Positions 26,978-36,331 of a stretch of DNA of 64,000 bases are shown here, one piece after another (the stretch's first letter is position 1; every line of letters starts with the position of its first letter). The position numbers and the translations under genes are program-made. The notes under the pieces were generated by a model that saw only the letters and a program-made list of their open reading frames with translations, did not search any database and was not told the DNA's origin. Source of the DNA: Staphylococcus sp. 17KM0847 (GTDB taxonomy: Bacteria; Bacillota; Bacilli; Staphylococcales; Staphylococcaceae); assembly GCF_013463155.1 (NCBI RefSeq), contig NZ_CP040781.1, positions 434,001 to 498,000 of the forward strand. The letters run 5' to 3'.

Positions 26978-27048
26978 GTTGATTTCATCCTTTCATAAAT
27001 ATGTTAAAATAAAGATTATACTAATTTTATCATGAATGGAGTATGAAA

Positions 27049-27657
27049 ATGACAAACTACCCACAATTAACGAAAGAAATCCAAGATAATGAAATAAAAG
27101 TTGTGATGCACACAAACAAAGGTGATATGACTTTAAAGTTATTTCCAGAGATTGCACCAAAAACGGTTAAAAATTTTGTTGAATTGGCGCAAAAAGGATA
27201 CTATGATGGCATTACGTTTCATCGTGTAATTAATGATTTTATGATTCAAGGTGGAGACCCAACCGGTACAGGTATGGGTGGCGAAAGTATCTATGGTGGT
27301 CCATTTGAAGATGAGTTTTCAATGAATGCTTTTAATCTTTATGGTGCACTTTCTATGGCAAATGCAGGACCGGGTACAAATGGTTCTCAATTTTTTATCG
27401 TACAAATGAAAGAAATCCCAGCACAAATGGCAGATCAATTAGAAGATGGGGGATGGCCTAAAGAGATTGCTGAAGCGTATCGTGAAAAAGGGGGTACACC
27501 TTGGTTAGATCAAAAGCATACAGTATTTGGTCAACTCATAGAAGGTGAAGAAACATTAGAAGATATTGCGAATGTGCGTGTTGGCGCGCAAGATAAACCG
27601 ATGTATGATGTTGTCATTGAATCAATCGATATTGAAGGAGAAGTCCTATCTGACTAG
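27049..27657 (+). CDS. ppiB: Cyclophilin-type peptidyl-prolyl cis-trans isomerase
   Basis: 202-residue cytosolic cyclophilin that speeds proline isomerisation during folding. The active-site run is [22 protein letters not shown], with the catalytic Arg in FHRV, and [15 protein letters not shown] supplies the substrate groove. It is longer than E. coli PpiB because of insertions such as [31 protein letters not shown], shared with S. aureus PpiB. The ATG at 27049 is preferred to 27043 because GGAG then lies 7 bp away. The DUF1871-like gene follows 10 bp later. Confidence 0.94.
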   Translation: MTNYPQLTKEIQDNEIKVVMHTNKGDMTLKLFPEIAPKTVKNFVELAQKGYYDGITFHRVINDFMIQGGDPTGTGMGGESIYGGPFEDEFSMNAFNLYGALSMANAGPGTNGSQFFIVQMKEIPAQMADQLEDGGWPKEIAEAYREKGGTPWLDQKHTVFGQLIEGEETLEDIANVRVGAQDKPMYDVVIESIDIEGEVLSD

Positions 27658-27667
27658 GAGCAACGTT

Positions 27668-27928
27668 ATGGCGAATAATGAACTGAATATTAGACTATAT
27701 CAATATTTAGCAGCATGGAATCCAATGCATTTCGAAGATCCGACAATGGGTGATGCAGAAGTATATGAGATGATGGATGCTGTTCATCATCTCGGAGAGC
27801 CAGAACAGATTGCAGAGAGATTTCAATATATTTTTACGTTTGCGTTTGATGTCACTTTGTCTAAAGCAGAATGTTTACAAAAAGCGACAGAAGCCGTACA
27901 GTTAAAAACATCTTGTGAAGTCAACTAA
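27668..27928 (+). CDS. DUF1871-like (YugE-like) small protein
   Basis: 86-residue soluble helical protein. The layout, an N-terminal helix (NELNIRLYQYLAAWNPMHF), then MGDAEVYEMMDAVHHLGEPEQIAERFQYIFTFAFD and SKAECLQKA, resembles DUF1871 proteins such as B. subtilis YugE. Its function is unknown. The start is the ATG at 27668 with AGGAG 7 bp upstream; the frame is open further upstream, inside ppiB, but has no suitable start there. It is probably co-transcribed with ppiB and ends at a strong hairpin. Confidence 0.7.
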   Translation: MANNELNIRLYQYLAAWNPMHFEDPTMGDAEVYEMMDAVHHLGEPEQIAERFQYIFTFAFDVTLSKAECLQKATEAVQLKTSCEVN

Positions 27929-27933
27929 AATAT

Positions 27934-27977
27934 AAGATCGAGTGTAATAGTATATAATTGTTACACTTGATCTTTTT
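27934..27977 (+). terminator. Terminator of the ppiB unit
   Basis: AAGATCGAGTGTAA (27934-27947) and TTACACTTGATCTT (27961-27974), 14 bp with one G-U pair, followed by TTT. Confidence 0.88.
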
Positions 27978-28014
27978 GTATGCATAGCGGCACGGAAGGA
28001 ACGTCTTAATATAT

Positions 28015-28064
28015 AAACACAGGTATGTTTTATACTCGATGATGAAACATACCTGTGTTTATTT
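28015..28064 (-). terminator. Terminator of the S1-domain gene (bidirectional)
   Basis: AAACACAGGTATGTTT (28015-28030) and AAACATACCTGTGTTT (28045-28060) form a perfect 16-bp stem with a 14-nt loop. The stem ends in A/T runs, so it can serve both strands. It lies about 40 bp after the minus-strand stop. Confidence 0.85.
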
Positions 28065-28102
28065 TAGTTAAAATAGAATAATTCAACTGTTTTATGTACG
28101 TG

Positions 28103-28492
28103 CTATTTAGACGTATATTCAATTCGTTTTTTTGACTGTCTCACCCAATTTGGCAATCGTTCTGCTAAAGATTGAAACCCGTATTTTTCAGTTTCTTTAA
28201 TCTCATCCAATACTGAACGTTTTGCTTTTTTACGCTCATAATTTTTAAAATAGTCATTGTCCCTAAGTGATAAATTTAATTTGCCAGTTTTATCAATAGA
28301 AATAATTTTAGCTCTGACTATTTGACCAGGCGATAAAAGTTTTTTCAAATTATGGACGTAATCATCCATAACTTCTGATATATGAATAAGGCCTTCAGTA
28401 TTGTCAGGGGTTTCAACAAAAGCGCCGTAGGGTTGAATACCAGTCACACGCACCTTGATATGTTGGCCAACACGATACTGTTTCTTCAACAT
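28103..28492 (-). CDS. S1 RNA-binding domain protein (GSP13/YugI type)
   Basis: 129-residue protein with one S1 domain at residues 5-78 (GQHIKVRVTGIQPYGAFVETPDNTEGLIHISEV ... GQIVRAKIISIDKTGKLNLSLR). A basic tail follows (NYERKKAKRSVLDEIKE ... KKRIEY). This matches general stress protein 13 and CvfD-like post-transcriptional regulators, which bind RNA and ribosomes. Direct evidence of its targets cannot come from sequence. It is a single gene with its own terminator. Confidence 0.85.
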   Translation of the reverse strand: MLKKQYRVGQHIKVRVTGIQPYGAFVETPDNTEGLIHISEVMDDYVHNLKKLLSPGQIVRAKIISIDKTGKLNLSLRDNDYFKNYERKKAKRSVLDEIKETEKYGFQSLAERLPNWVRQSKKRIEYTSK

Positions 28493-28745
28493 GAATAACC
28501 CCTTATATTATTGATATTTAACACTATTATCATAGCATAAATTTTAAATTTCTCCTAATTATACAGTATATCAATAATTTGGACATTATATATGGTATTC
28601 AAAAAAGGGAGAGCAAGAACGATTGTAGAAAGTATTTTTATGATTTCACTAACAAAGAAATAAAGAAGATATTTTAATTCAATCATATGTGATTTTTAAC
28701 ACATATGATAGGCTAAACATTTAATGAAAATACAGCGTATTATAG

Positions 28746-28775
28746 TTGCAATAAGTAAGGCATTAAGGCTATAAT
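28746..28775 (+). promoter_or_regulatory. Sigma-A promoter of rocA
   Basis: TTGCAA (28746-28751), an 18-bp spacer and a perfect TATAAT (28770-28775). The start site would be near 28782, giving a leader of about 190 nt. A second, weaker candidate is TTTACA-18-CATTAT nearer the gene, around 28900-28930. Otherwise the 28493-28969 gap holds no ORF. Confidence 0.55.
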
Positions 28776-28784
28776 GCTTGTAAA

Positions 28785-28798
28785 TGAAAGCGCTTTAA
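28785..28798 (+). promoter_or_regulatory. CcpA cre-like site at the rocA start region
   Basis: TGAAAGCGCTTTAA matches the cre consensus TGWAANCGNTNWCA at all but one fixed position, with a 10-bp palindromic core. It lies at about +3 to +16 of the predicted transcript, the usual position for CcpA repression. CcpA repression of ornithine/glutamate catabolism is known in S. aureus. Confidence 0.65.
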
Positions 28799-28969
28799 AT
28801 TTTATAGTGACAAGCTCAAAATAATAAGATGAATAAGTTTAAAAGAGTAGTATAGTGTCTATAATTTTAGATAATTCTGTAAAGACTGAAAAAATCTTTT
28901 ACAAACAATGCTCACTTATGTCATTATAAGTATAAAGCTTTCTCAATTATAACAAAGGAGGATTTTTGA

Positions 28970-30514
28970 ATGATTCCATATAAACACGAACCATTTACAG
29001 ATTTTACGAAAGAGGAAAATCGCCAAGCCTATTTCCGAGCTTTAGAAAAGGTAGAAAGTGAGTTAGGTAAGGAGTATCCACTTATTATTGGAGGGGAACG
29101 TGTATATACGGACGATAAAACACGTGTGTATAATCCGTCGAACAGAGAGGAAACAATTGGCTATGTTTCAAAAGCATCAAAAGAGCATGCAGAACAAGCA
29201 TTAGAAGCGGCTAAGGAAGCCTTTAAAACATGGCGCAATGTAGATCCTAAAGTACGTGCTAACGTGTTGTTCCGTGCTGCAGCGATAACACGTAAGCGTA
29301 AACATGAGTTCTCAGCGTTGTTATCTAAAGAAGGGGGAAAACCATGGAAGGAAGCTGATGCTGATACAGCAGAAGCAATCGACTTTATGGAATACTATGG
29401 TCGTCAAATGCTTGAGTTAAAAGATGGTAAGGCAGTCAATAGTCGTCCAGGCGAATACAATCAGTTTGACTATTTACCTGTTGGTGTAAGTGTCGTTATC
29501 TCACCATGGAACTTTGCGTATGCCATTATGGCGGGTACAACAGCAGCACCAGTTGTGACAGGTAATACAGTATTATTAAAACCATCATCAAATACGCCAA
29601 TTATTTCTTATAAGTTTATGGAAGTATTAGAAGAAGCTGGTTTACCAAAAGGTGTTGTAAACTGGATTCCAGGTTCATCAAGCGAAATCGGTGACTTTTT
29701 AATAGAAAATAAAGATGTTGGTTTAATTTCGTTTACAGGTTCTAAAAATGTAGGTAAAGAAATCATCCAAAAAGCAGCAGTGATTCAAGAGGGACAAAAT
29801 CATATTAAACGTGTCATTGCTGAAATGGGTGGTAAAGACGCATTAGTTGTAGATAGTGAAGCAGACTTAAAAGTAGCAACTGACGCGATCGTATATTCAG
29901 CATTTGGTTTCTCTGGTCAAAAATGTTCAGCATGTTCACGTGTTATTGCGCATCAAGATATTTATGATGAATTGTTAGAACGTGTAAAAGTAGAAACTGA
30001 AAAAATCAAAGTAGGTAATGCCTCAGATCCTGATACTTATGTAGGTCCAGTTATCGACCAAAAATCTTTAGATAAAATTAAAAATTATATCGAAATAGGT
30101 AAAGAAGAAGGTCGCCTAGTAACAGGAGGTAATACAGACGAAGAAAAAGGAAACTTTGTACATCCAACAATCTTTGCTGACTTAGATCCAAATTCTCGTA
30201 TTATGCAAGAAGAAATCTTTGGACCAGTTGTAGGCTTTACAAAAGTTAAAGATTTTGATGAAGCGATTCAAGTGGCAAATGATACAGAATATGGTTTAAC
30301 AGGCGGTGTTATTTCAAATAACCGCATGAAACTAGAACAAGCACGTCGTGACTTTATGGTAGGTAACTTATACTTCAATCGTGGCTGTACAGGTGCAGTT
30401 GTAGGCTACCAACCATTTGGTGGATTTAAAATGTCAGGTACAGATTCAAAAGCAGGTGGACCAGATTATTTAGTACTTCATATGCAAGGTCGTACAGTTT
30501 CTGAACATCTATAA
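28970..30514 (+). CDS. rocA: L-glutamate gamma-semialdehyde (P5C) dehydrogenase
   Basis: 514-residue NAD+-dependent aldehyde dehydrogenase of the RocA/PutC type, converting 1-pyrroline-5-carboxylate or glutamate semialdehyde to glutamate. Landmarks are [25 protein letters not shown] (cofactor site), the catalytic Glu in [11 protein letters not shown], and the catalytic Cys in [13 protein letters not shown]. The size matches the family. The start follows AAAGGAGG. It precedes rocD and gudB on the same strand, giving an ornithine to glutamate to 2-oxoglutarate route. In S. aureus rocA lies elsewhere, so this placement is a difference. Confidence 0.95.
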   Translation: MIPYKHEPFTDFTKEENRQAYFRALEKVESELGKEYPLIIGGERVYTDDKTRVYNPSNREETIGYVSKASKEHAEQALEAAKEAFKTWRNVDPKVRANVLFRAAAITRKRKHEFSALLSKEGGKPWKEADADTAEAIDFMEYYGRQMLELKDGKAVNSRPGEYNQFDYLPVGVSVVISPWNFAYAIMAGTTAAPVVTGNTVLLKPSSNTPIISYKFMEVLEEAGLPKGVVNWIPGSSSEIGDFLIENKDVGLISFTGSKNVGKEIIQKAAVIQEGQNHIKRVIAEMGGKDALVVDSEADLKVATDAIVYSAFGFSGQKCSACSRVIAHQDIYDELLERVKVETEKIKVGNASDPDTYVGPVIDQKSLDKIKNYIEIGKEEGRLVTGGNTDEEKGNFVHPTIFADLDPNSRIMQEEIFGPVVGFTKVKDFDEAIQVANDTEYGLTGGVISNNRMKLEQARRDFMVGNLYFNRGCTGAVVGYQPFGGFKMSGTDSKAGGPDYLVLHMQGRTVSEHL

Positions 30515-30585
30515 AATAGTGATAAAAGTTCAAAACCAGCTATCAAGTAAGATTATCGGAATGAATATTCTTGATTAGTTGAAAG

Positions 30586-30663
30586 TAGGGTATATCTTTA
30601 CAGAATTATTTAAACGAATCAAGTAGGTGGGACGTTTTCTTGAACTGTGAACGATATACCCTA
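30586..30663 (+). repeat. Long-loop hairpin between rocA and rocD
   Basis: TAGGGTATATC (30586-30596) and GATATACCCTA (30653-30663) are perfect 11-bp arms around a 56-nt loop; only TTG follows, not a T-tract. Another weak stem (ATCAAG and CTTGAT) precedes it. It may end the rocA transcript or control rocD expression. Confidence 0.5.
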
Positions 30664-30708
30664 TTGTTATGTGATATAGATTATTAGAGTGTAAAGGGGA
30701 GAATGCGT

Positions 30709-31908
30709 GTGGCAAATCAATCAGAATCAATTATCGAATTAACAAATCATTATGGTGCACATAACTATTTACCGTTGCCAATCGTGATTTCAGAAGCAGA
30801 AGGTGTGTGGGTAAAAGACCCAGAAGGTAAAAAGTATATGGATATGTTAGCAGCGTATTCAGCAGTGAATCAAGGTCATCGTCACCCTAAAATTGTGCAA
30901 GCATTAAAAGATCAAGCCGATAAAGTAACCCTTGTATCACGTGCTTTCCATAGTGATAATTTAGGGGAATGGTATGAAAAAATTTGTAAGCTTTCAGGTA
31001 AAGAAAAAGCATTACCGATGAATACAGGAGCTGAAGCAGTAGAAACAGCATTGAAAGCAGCTCGTCGTTGGGCTTATGAAGTTAAAGGCATTAAACCTAA
31101 TGATGCTGAAATTATTGCAATGGTAGGGAACTTCCATGGTCGTACAATGGCACCTGTATCTATCTCGTCAGAAAAAGAATATCAACGTGGCTATGGTCCA
31201 TTGTTAGAAGGGTTTAAAAATGTACCGTTTGGTGATATTGAAAGTTTAAAAGCATCTATTAACGAAAATACAGCAGCTGTGTTAATTGAGCCAATTCAAG
31301 GTGAAGCAGGTATCAATATTCCACCTGAAGGTTATTTGAAAGCAGTACGTGAACTTTGTGATGCGCATAATGTTCTTTTTATTGCAGATGAAATTCAAGC
31401 AGGTCTAGGTCGTACAGGTAAACTATTTGCAACAGATTGGGACAATGTGAAGCCAGACGTATATATTTTAGGTAAAGCTCTAGGTGGTGGCGTATTCCCG
31501 ATTTCTGTTGTGTTAGCAGATAAAGAAGTATTAGACGTCTTTACACCAGGTTCACATGGCTCAACTTTTGGAGGTAATCCGTTAGCTTGTGCAGCTTCGA
31601 TTGCCGCTTTAGACGTTATTGTAGAAGAAGATTTGGCAGGTCGCTCTCAAGAGCTTGGTGAATATTTTAAAAAGGCATTGTTAGAAATTGATCACCCAGC
31701 AATTAAAGAGGTGCGTGGTCGAGGTTTATTTATTGGTGTTGAACTGCATGAAAATGCACGTCCATATTGTGAACGTTTAAAAGAAGAAGGTATTTTATGT
31801 AAGGAAACACACGATACTGTCATTCGATTTGCGCCACCATTAGTCATCACGAAAGAAGAGTTAGACTATGCAATCGATAAAGTGAAAAAAGTATTTTCAC
31901 AGGCGTAG
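30709..31908 (+). CDS. rocD: Ornithine aminotransferase
   Basis: 399-residue class III PLP aminotransferase converting ornithine and 2-oxoglutarate to glutamate semialdehyde and glutamate. The PLP lysine is in [17 protein letters not shown], preceded by [15 protein letters not shown]; the N-terminal [20 protein letters not shown] is typical of RocD. A GTG at 30709 is preferred to the ATG at 30703 because AAAGGGGAG is then 7 bp away and the N-terminus aligns with the S. aureus protein. Its product feeds RocA, encoded just upstream. Confidence 0.94.
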   Translation: MANQSESIIELTNHYGAHNYLPLPIVISEAEGVWVKDPEGKKYMDMLAAYSAVNQGHRHPKIVQALKDQADKVTLVSRAFHSDNLGEWYEKICKLSGKEKALPMNTGAEAVETALKAARRWAYEVKGIKPNDAEIIAMVGNFHGRTMAPVSISSEKEYQRGYGPLLEGFKNVPFGDIESLKASINENTAAVLIEPIQGEAGINIPPEGYLKAVRELCDAHNVLFIADEIQAGLGRTGKLFATDWDNVKPDVYILGKALGGGVFPISVVLADKEVLDVFTPGSHGSTFGGNPLACAASIAALDVIVEEDLAGRSQELGEYFKKALLEIDHPAIKEVRGRGLFIGVELHENARPYCERLKEEGILCKETHDTVIRFAPPLVITKEELDYAIDKVKKVFSQA

Positions 31909-31972
31909 AAATCACCTTAAAACCTTAAATTTAAAAGGCTTTAAAAACGAATAGCTTATGTTACAATAAATA

Positions 31973-31988
31973 ATGTAAGCGAAAACAA
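31973..31988 (+). promoter_or_regulatory. CcpA cre site at the gudB start region
   Basis: ATGTAAGCGAAAACAA fits the degenerate B. subtilis cre pattern WTGNAANCGNWNNCWW at every position. A -10-like TACAAT lies just upstream at 31962-31967, so the site is at the transcript start. It ends 27 bp before the gudB ATG. Confidence 0.7.
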
Positions 31989-32015
31989 AAGTAGAAAAAA
32001 GAGGCGAGATGGATC

Positions 32016-33260
32016 ATGTCTGAAAAAAATAATCTAGTGACGTCAACGCAAGGTATCATCAAGGAAGCGATGAATAAATTGGGATTTGATGATGCAATGT
32101 ATGAATTAATCAAAGAACCTTTAAGATTTTTGACGGTGCGTATTCCAGTGAGAATGGATGATGGGACGGTTAAAACTTTTACAGGTTATCGTGCACAACA
32201 CAATGATGCGGTTGGACCAACAAAAGGTGGCGTACGTTTCCATCCAGATGTTGATGAAGAAGAAGTAAAAGCATTGTCTATGTGGATGACGTTGAAATGT
32301 GGTATCGTCGACCTTCCTTATGGTGGGGGTAAAGGAGGAATTATTTGCGATCCACGTCAAATGAGCATTCATGAAGTAGAACGCTTATCACGTGGTTATG
32401 TTCGTGCGATTTCACAGATTGTAGGGCCAACGAAAGATATTCCAGCACCCGATGTTTTCACTAACTCTCAAATTATGGCATGGATGATGGATGAATACAG
32501 TCAAATGGATGCGTTTAACTCTCCTGGCTTTATTACGGGGAAACCTATCGTTTTAGGTGGTTCACAAGGGCGTGATCGTTCAACAGCATTAGGTGTTGTT
32601 ATTGCGATTGAAGAAGCAGCGAAACGTCGCGGCAAAACAATTAAAGGTTCACGTATTGTTATTCAAGGCTTTGGTAATGCGGGGAGTTTCTTAGCCAAAT
32701 TCTTATACGATGAAGGTGCAAAAATTGTAGGTATTTCTGATGCGTATGGTGCCTTACATGACCCAGAAGGATTGGATATCGACTATTTATTAGATCGCCG
32801 TGATAGTTTTGGTACGGTTACTAATTTATTTGAAGATACCATTTCAAATAAAGAGTTATTTGAGTTGGATTGTGATATTTTAGTGCCAGCTGCAATTGCG
32901 AACCAAATTACAGCAGATAACGCAGCAGATATCAAAGCAGAGATTTTAGTTGAAGCAGCTAACGGACCAACAACACCAGAAGCAACTAAAATTTTAACAG
33001 AACGTGGCGTTTTATTAGTACCTGATGTATTGGCAAGTGCTGGCGGTGTAACAGTGTCATATTTTGAGTGGGTACAAAATAATACAGGTTACTATTGGTC
33101 AGAAGAAGAGGTCAATGAAAAGTTACGTGAAAAGCTAATCACAGCTTTTGATACGATTTATAGTTTATCAGAAAATCGAAAAATTGATATGCGACTTGCA
33201 GCATATATTGTTGGTATTAAACGCACAGCTGAAGCAGCAAGATACCGTGGCTGGGCATAA
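32016..33260 (+). CDS. gudB: NAD-specific glutamate dehydrogenase
   Basis: 414-residue catabolic glutamate dehydrogenase, oxidising glutamate to 2-oxoglutarate and ammonia. The active-site Lys is in VDLPYGGGKGGIICDP. The Rossmann motif VIQGFGNAGSFLAKFL is near residue 215, and the C-terminal helices end in RTAEAARYRGWA. It completes the rocA-rocD route into the TCA cycle. The ATG at 32016 follows GAGGCGAG; the ATG six bases upstream runs into a stop. It has its own cre site and terminator. Confidence 0.95.
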   Translation: MSEKNNLVTSTQGIIKEAMNKLGFDDAMYELIKEPLRFLTVRIPVRMDDGTVKTFTGYRAQHNDAVGPTKGGVRFHPDVDEEEVKALSMWMTLKCGIVDLPYGGGKGGIICDPRQMSIHEVERLSRGYVRAISQIVGPTKDIPAPDVFTNSQIMAWMMDEYSQMDAFNSPGFITGKPIVLGGSQGRDRSTALGVVIAIEEAAKRRGKTIKGSRIVIQGFGNAGSFLAKFLYDEGAKIVGISDAYGALHDPEGLDIDYLLDRRDSFGTVTNLFEDTISNKELFELDCDILVPAAIANQITADNAADIKAEILVEAANGPTTPEATKILTERGVLLVPDVLASAGGVTVSYFEWVQNNTGYYWSEEEVNEKLREKLITAFDTIYSLSENRKIDMRLAAYIVGIKRTAEAARYRGWA

Positions 33261-33269
33261 AAAATAAAG

Positions 33270-33306
33270 AGCAGGGAAGATGCTTACGCGTCTATCCCTG
33301 CTTTTT
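33270..33306 (+). terminator. Terminator after gudB
   Basis: AGCAGGGA (33270-33277) and TCCCTGCT (33295-33302) around a 17-nt loop, followed by TTTTT. Confidence 0.88.
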
Positions 33307-33331
33307 ATTTATCTGTTATTAAGATCTAAAG

Positions 33332-33355
33332 AGGAGCAAAGCAATAGCTCCTTTT
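33332..33355 (-). terminator. Candidate terminator of argGH
   Basis: AGGAGC (33332-33337) and GCTCCT (33347-33352) with a 9-nt loop, about 20 bp after the argH stop on the minus strand. The U-tract is better on the plus strand, so the direction is uncertain. Confidence 0.5.
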
Positions 33356-33375
33356 CCCATCATAATTATACTTCA

Positions 33376-34755
33376 TTAACTGTTTAGGTGTTGTTTTGCG
33401 ATATGAATTTGATGACGTACGGCATCTTGTCCCGTTGCGCCATAACTTTTACGACGCTTAACGGCTTCGTTAGGTTGAAGATAGGTGTAAATATCTTGTT
33501 CGATATCAGTGTGATGTGCTTTATAAACATCTAGTGGGACATCAAGTAAATACATATTATTTTGGATAGACCAAAGGACAAGTTTACCCACTATTTCGTG
33601 TGCCTCTCTGAACGGAACACCTTTCATAACTAAATAGTCCGCTAATTCTGTTGCATTTGAAAAATCTTGGCGCACGGTTGTTTCAAGACGATGTGTATTT
33701 ACGGTCATAGTTGAAAGCATACCCTCGAATATTTTAAGTGCACCTTTTAAAGTATGAACAGCGTCAAATAGACCTTCTTTGTCTTCTTGCATATCTTTAT
33801 TATAAGCAAGAGGTAAGCCTTTAAGTGTGACTAACATACTCATGAGATGACCTGTTGTACGCCCCACCTTGCCACGAATCAATTCAGCCATATCTGGATT
33901 TTTCTTTTGTGGCATAATAGACGACCCTGTTGAAAAAGCATCGGATAATGTTACAAACTGTGCTTCTTCTGATGACCAGAAAATGATTTCTTCTGCAAAA
34001 CGTGAAAGATGCACCATAGTTAAACTAATATTATGCAATGTTTCCACAATATAATCACGGTCACTGACTGCATCTAAACTGTTTTCATAGATACCTGTAA
34101 ATCCTAGAAGTTTTTGTGTTTCGTGACGGTCGATCGGATACGTTGTACCACTTAATGCTGCAGCACCTAATGGAGAAAGGTCAATACGTTTAAGTGCGTC
34201 TTCAAATCTTGATTTATCACGTTCTAACATCCAGAAATAAGTCATAATATGATGTGCGAATGAAATAGGTTGGGCACGTTGTAAATGTGTATAACCCGGC
34301 ATAATCGTATCGATATGTTCTTCGGCAAGATTGACAATCGTTTGTTGGAAAGAGGAAATCAAATTTAAAATATGTTGCACTTCTTTTTTTGTATATAGGT
34401 GCATATCGGTTGCTACTTGGTCATTACGACTACGTCCCGTATGCAATTTGCCGCCAATAGCACCAATACGCTGAATCAATTCATGTTCAATGTTAAGATG
34501 AATATCTTCTAGCGATTCTTTTAATTCAACTTTATCATTGTGGATATCTTGCTGGATAGCTTTGAGACCATCGATGATTTGAGTCGCTTCGTCCTGAGTC
34601 AAAATGCCTTGATTAGCGAGCATTGTGGCATGGGCGATACTACCTTGAACATCTTCGTCAATTAAATTTTTATCGAAGTGGATAGATGCATTGAACGCAT
34701 CTACCCATGCTTCTGGTTTTTCTTCAAATCTACCGCCCCATGCTTTCTTACTCAT
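33376..34755 (-). CDS. argH: Argininosuccinate lyase
   Basis: 459-residue lyase splitting argininosuccinate into arginine and fumarate, the last step of arginine synthesis. The family signature [16 protein letters not shown] carries the catalytic Ser loop; [16 protein letters not shown] and HTHLQRAQP-like [17 protein letters not shown] are also present. The frame is open 40 codons further upstream into argG, but the ATG at 34755 ([12 protein letters not shown]) is the family start. It overlaps the argG stop by 8 bp (ATGAGTAA), so the pair is translationally coupled. Confidence 0.96.
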   Translation of the reverse strand: MSKKAWGGRFEEKPEAWVDAFNASIHFDKNLIDEDVQGSIAHATMLANQGILTQDEATQIIDGLKAIQQDIHNDKVELKESLEDIHLNIEHELIQRIGAIGGKLHTGRSRNDQVATDMHLYTKKEVQHILNLISSFQQTIVNLAEEHIDTIMPGYTHLQRAQPISFAHHIMTYFWMLERDKSRFEDALKRIDLSPLGAAALSGTTYPIDRHETQKLLGFTGIYENSLDAVSDRDYIVETLHNISLTMVHLSRFAEEIIFWSSEEAQFVTLSDAFSTGSSIMPQKKNPDMAELIRGKVGRTTGHLMSMLVTLKGLPLAYNKDMQEDKEGLFDAVHTLKGALKIFEGMLSTMTVNTHRLETTVRQDFSNATELADYLVMKGVPFREAHEIVGKLVLWSIQNNMYLLDVPLDVYKAHHTDIEQDIYTYLQPNEAVKRRKSYGATGQDAVRHQIHIAKQHLNS

Positions 34756-35950
34756 CTGCATAACCTCCATGTAACATTGCGTTGACTTGTGTAGGTAAAC
34801 CAAAGATTTCGATAAAGCCAACTGCGGATTCTTGATTAAATGCATCTTCTTTTGTATATGTTGCAAGTTTTTCATTATAAAGTGTATAGTTTGATTTTCT
34901 TCCGTTTACAATTGCATGACCTTTGAATAATTTGACACGTACATCACCTGTTACGACTTTCTGTGTATGGTCAACAAATGCTTTAAGTGCATCTGTCAAA
35001 GGAGAGAACCATAAGCCGTTGTACACGAGTTCAGCCAATTGCTTTTCAACAACAGGTTTAAAGTGAGCAACGTCTTTTGATAAAGTGATCGTTTCTAAGC
35101 CTTTATGTGCTTTTAAGATCACTTCTGCCCCTGGAGCTTCATAAACTTCTCTTGATTTAATACCAACAAGTCTATTTTCAATATGGTCAATACGTCCAAT
35201 ACCATGCTTACCTGCAATATCATTGAGATGTAAAATAAGATCGTCTAGTTGGTAAGCTGTACCATCAATATGTGTCGGAATACCTTCTTTGAATGTTATT
35301 AAAATTTCTTCAGGTTCGTCTGGTGTATCTTCGAGTTCGTTTGTTAAGTCAAAAGCATCTTTAGGTGGCGCAACATAAGGATCTTCTAATACACCACACT
35401 CATTACTGCGTCCCCATAAGTTTTGGTCAATAGAATAGGGAGATTCTTTGCCGATAGGTACTGGGATATTGTGTTTTTTAGCATAATCAATCTCTTCTTC
35501 ACGGCTCCAACCCCATTCTCTGACAGGGGCAATCACTTTTAAGTTTGGATCTAAAGCTTTGATTGCTACCTCGAAGCGTACTTGGTCATTCCCTTTACCT
35601 GTACAACCATGTGCAATCGCACTGGCATTTGTATTATGAGCAATTTCAACTAATTTTTTAGAAATTAATGGACGTGATAAAGCGGAAACTAGCGGGTATG
35701 TTTGTTCGTACATTAAGTTTCCTTTAATAGCATAGCCGACGTATTCTTCGGCAAATTCTTTTGTTGCATTAATAACGTGTGACTCGATAGCACCCATGTC
35801 CAAAGCTTTTTGATAGACAAGGTCTAAATCTTTACCTTCACCAACGTCCAGACAACATGCTACAACATCATAACCTTGATCAATCAACCATTGCACTGCG
35901 ACACTCGTATCTAATCCACCTGAATATGCTAAAACTACCTTCTCTTTCAT
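34748..35950 (-). CDS. argG: Argininosuccinate synthase
   Basis: 400-residue ligase joining citrulline and aspartate with ATP. The PP-loop [15 protein letters not shown] is at residue 8. [14 protein letters not shown] (citrulline/aspartate site) and [21 protein letters not shown] follow. It is the first gene of the argGH operon, transcribed away from pgi. GAGGTGA lies 7 bp before the ATG. The biosynthetic pair lies tail-to-tail with the arginine-derived catabolic gene gudB, an arrangement also seen in S. aureus. Confidence 0.97.
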   Translation of the reverse strand: MKEKVVLAYSGGLDTSVAVQWLIDQGYDVVACCLDVGEGKDLDLVYQKALDMGAIESHVINATKEFAEEYVGYAIKGNLMYEQTYPLVSALSRPLISKKLVEIAHNTNASAIAHGCTGKGNDQVRFEVAIKALDPNLKVIAPVREWGWSREEEIDYAKKHNIPVPIGKESPYSIDQNLWGRSNECGVLEDPYVAPPKDAFDLTNELEDTPDEPEEILITFKEGIPTHIDGTAYQLDDLILHLNDIAGKHGIGRIDHIENRLVGIKSREVYEAPGAEVILKAHKGLETITLSKDVAHFKPVVEKQLAELVYNGLWFSPLTDALKAFVDHTQKVVTGDVRVKLFKGHAIVNGRKSNYTLYNEKLATYTKEDAFNQESAVGFIEIFGLPTQVNAMLHGGYADE

Positions 35951-35988
35951 AAAACAGTCACCTCTGTGTTAATTTGTTTTGCTTAGGT

Positions 35989-36021
35989 ATTATATTAGCA
36001 CTACGTGTTTTATTATGCAAG
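35989..36021 (-). promoter_or_regulatory. Candidate argG promoter and ARG box
   Basis: On the minus strand a perfect TATAAT (35994-35989) lies about 40 bp before argG. Upstream, CTTGCATAATAAAACACG (36021-36004) matches about 12 of 18 positions of the ArgR/AhrC half-box consensus read in reverse. No well-spaced -35 is visible, so the promoter call is tentative. Confidence 0.35.
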
Positions 36022-36268
36022 TATTTAAATAAATATACATAAAATAGGTGGTTGGAAATACTACGAAATTAAAAACAAGATATATTATTTCTAAGTGAAT
36101 AAATAAGAGGAGTAGCTCACTGTACTTACAATACATTTTAGGTTTACTTTCATTTCTGGTTAATCGTTAACGGATGGACTTACAAATTTTGACGAATATA
36201 AGATTTTTGGCCTGAATTCAACTTTTAACAAGTTAAAGTATCTATTTTATAATCTTTAGTTGAGTTAA

Positions 36269-36297
36269 TTGAATTTAATAATATATGTTAGTAAAAT
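36269..36297 (+). promoter_or_regulatory. Candidate promoter of pgi
   Basis: TTGAAT, a 17-bp spacer and TAAAAT, about 35 bp before the pgi start. The rest of the 35951-36331 gap is AT-rich; one short open stretch ending YILGLLSFLVNR at about 36171 has no start codon and is not called. Confidence 0.45.
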
Positions 36298-36331
36298 ATA
36301 AGCGAGTTCAGTTTATTAGGAGGCTAAATGC

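Noticed and set aside
36113-36171. Short open stretch ending YILGLLSFLVNR before pgi
   Set aside because: No start codon with a ribosome-binding site and a stop just upstream; too short to separate from noise.
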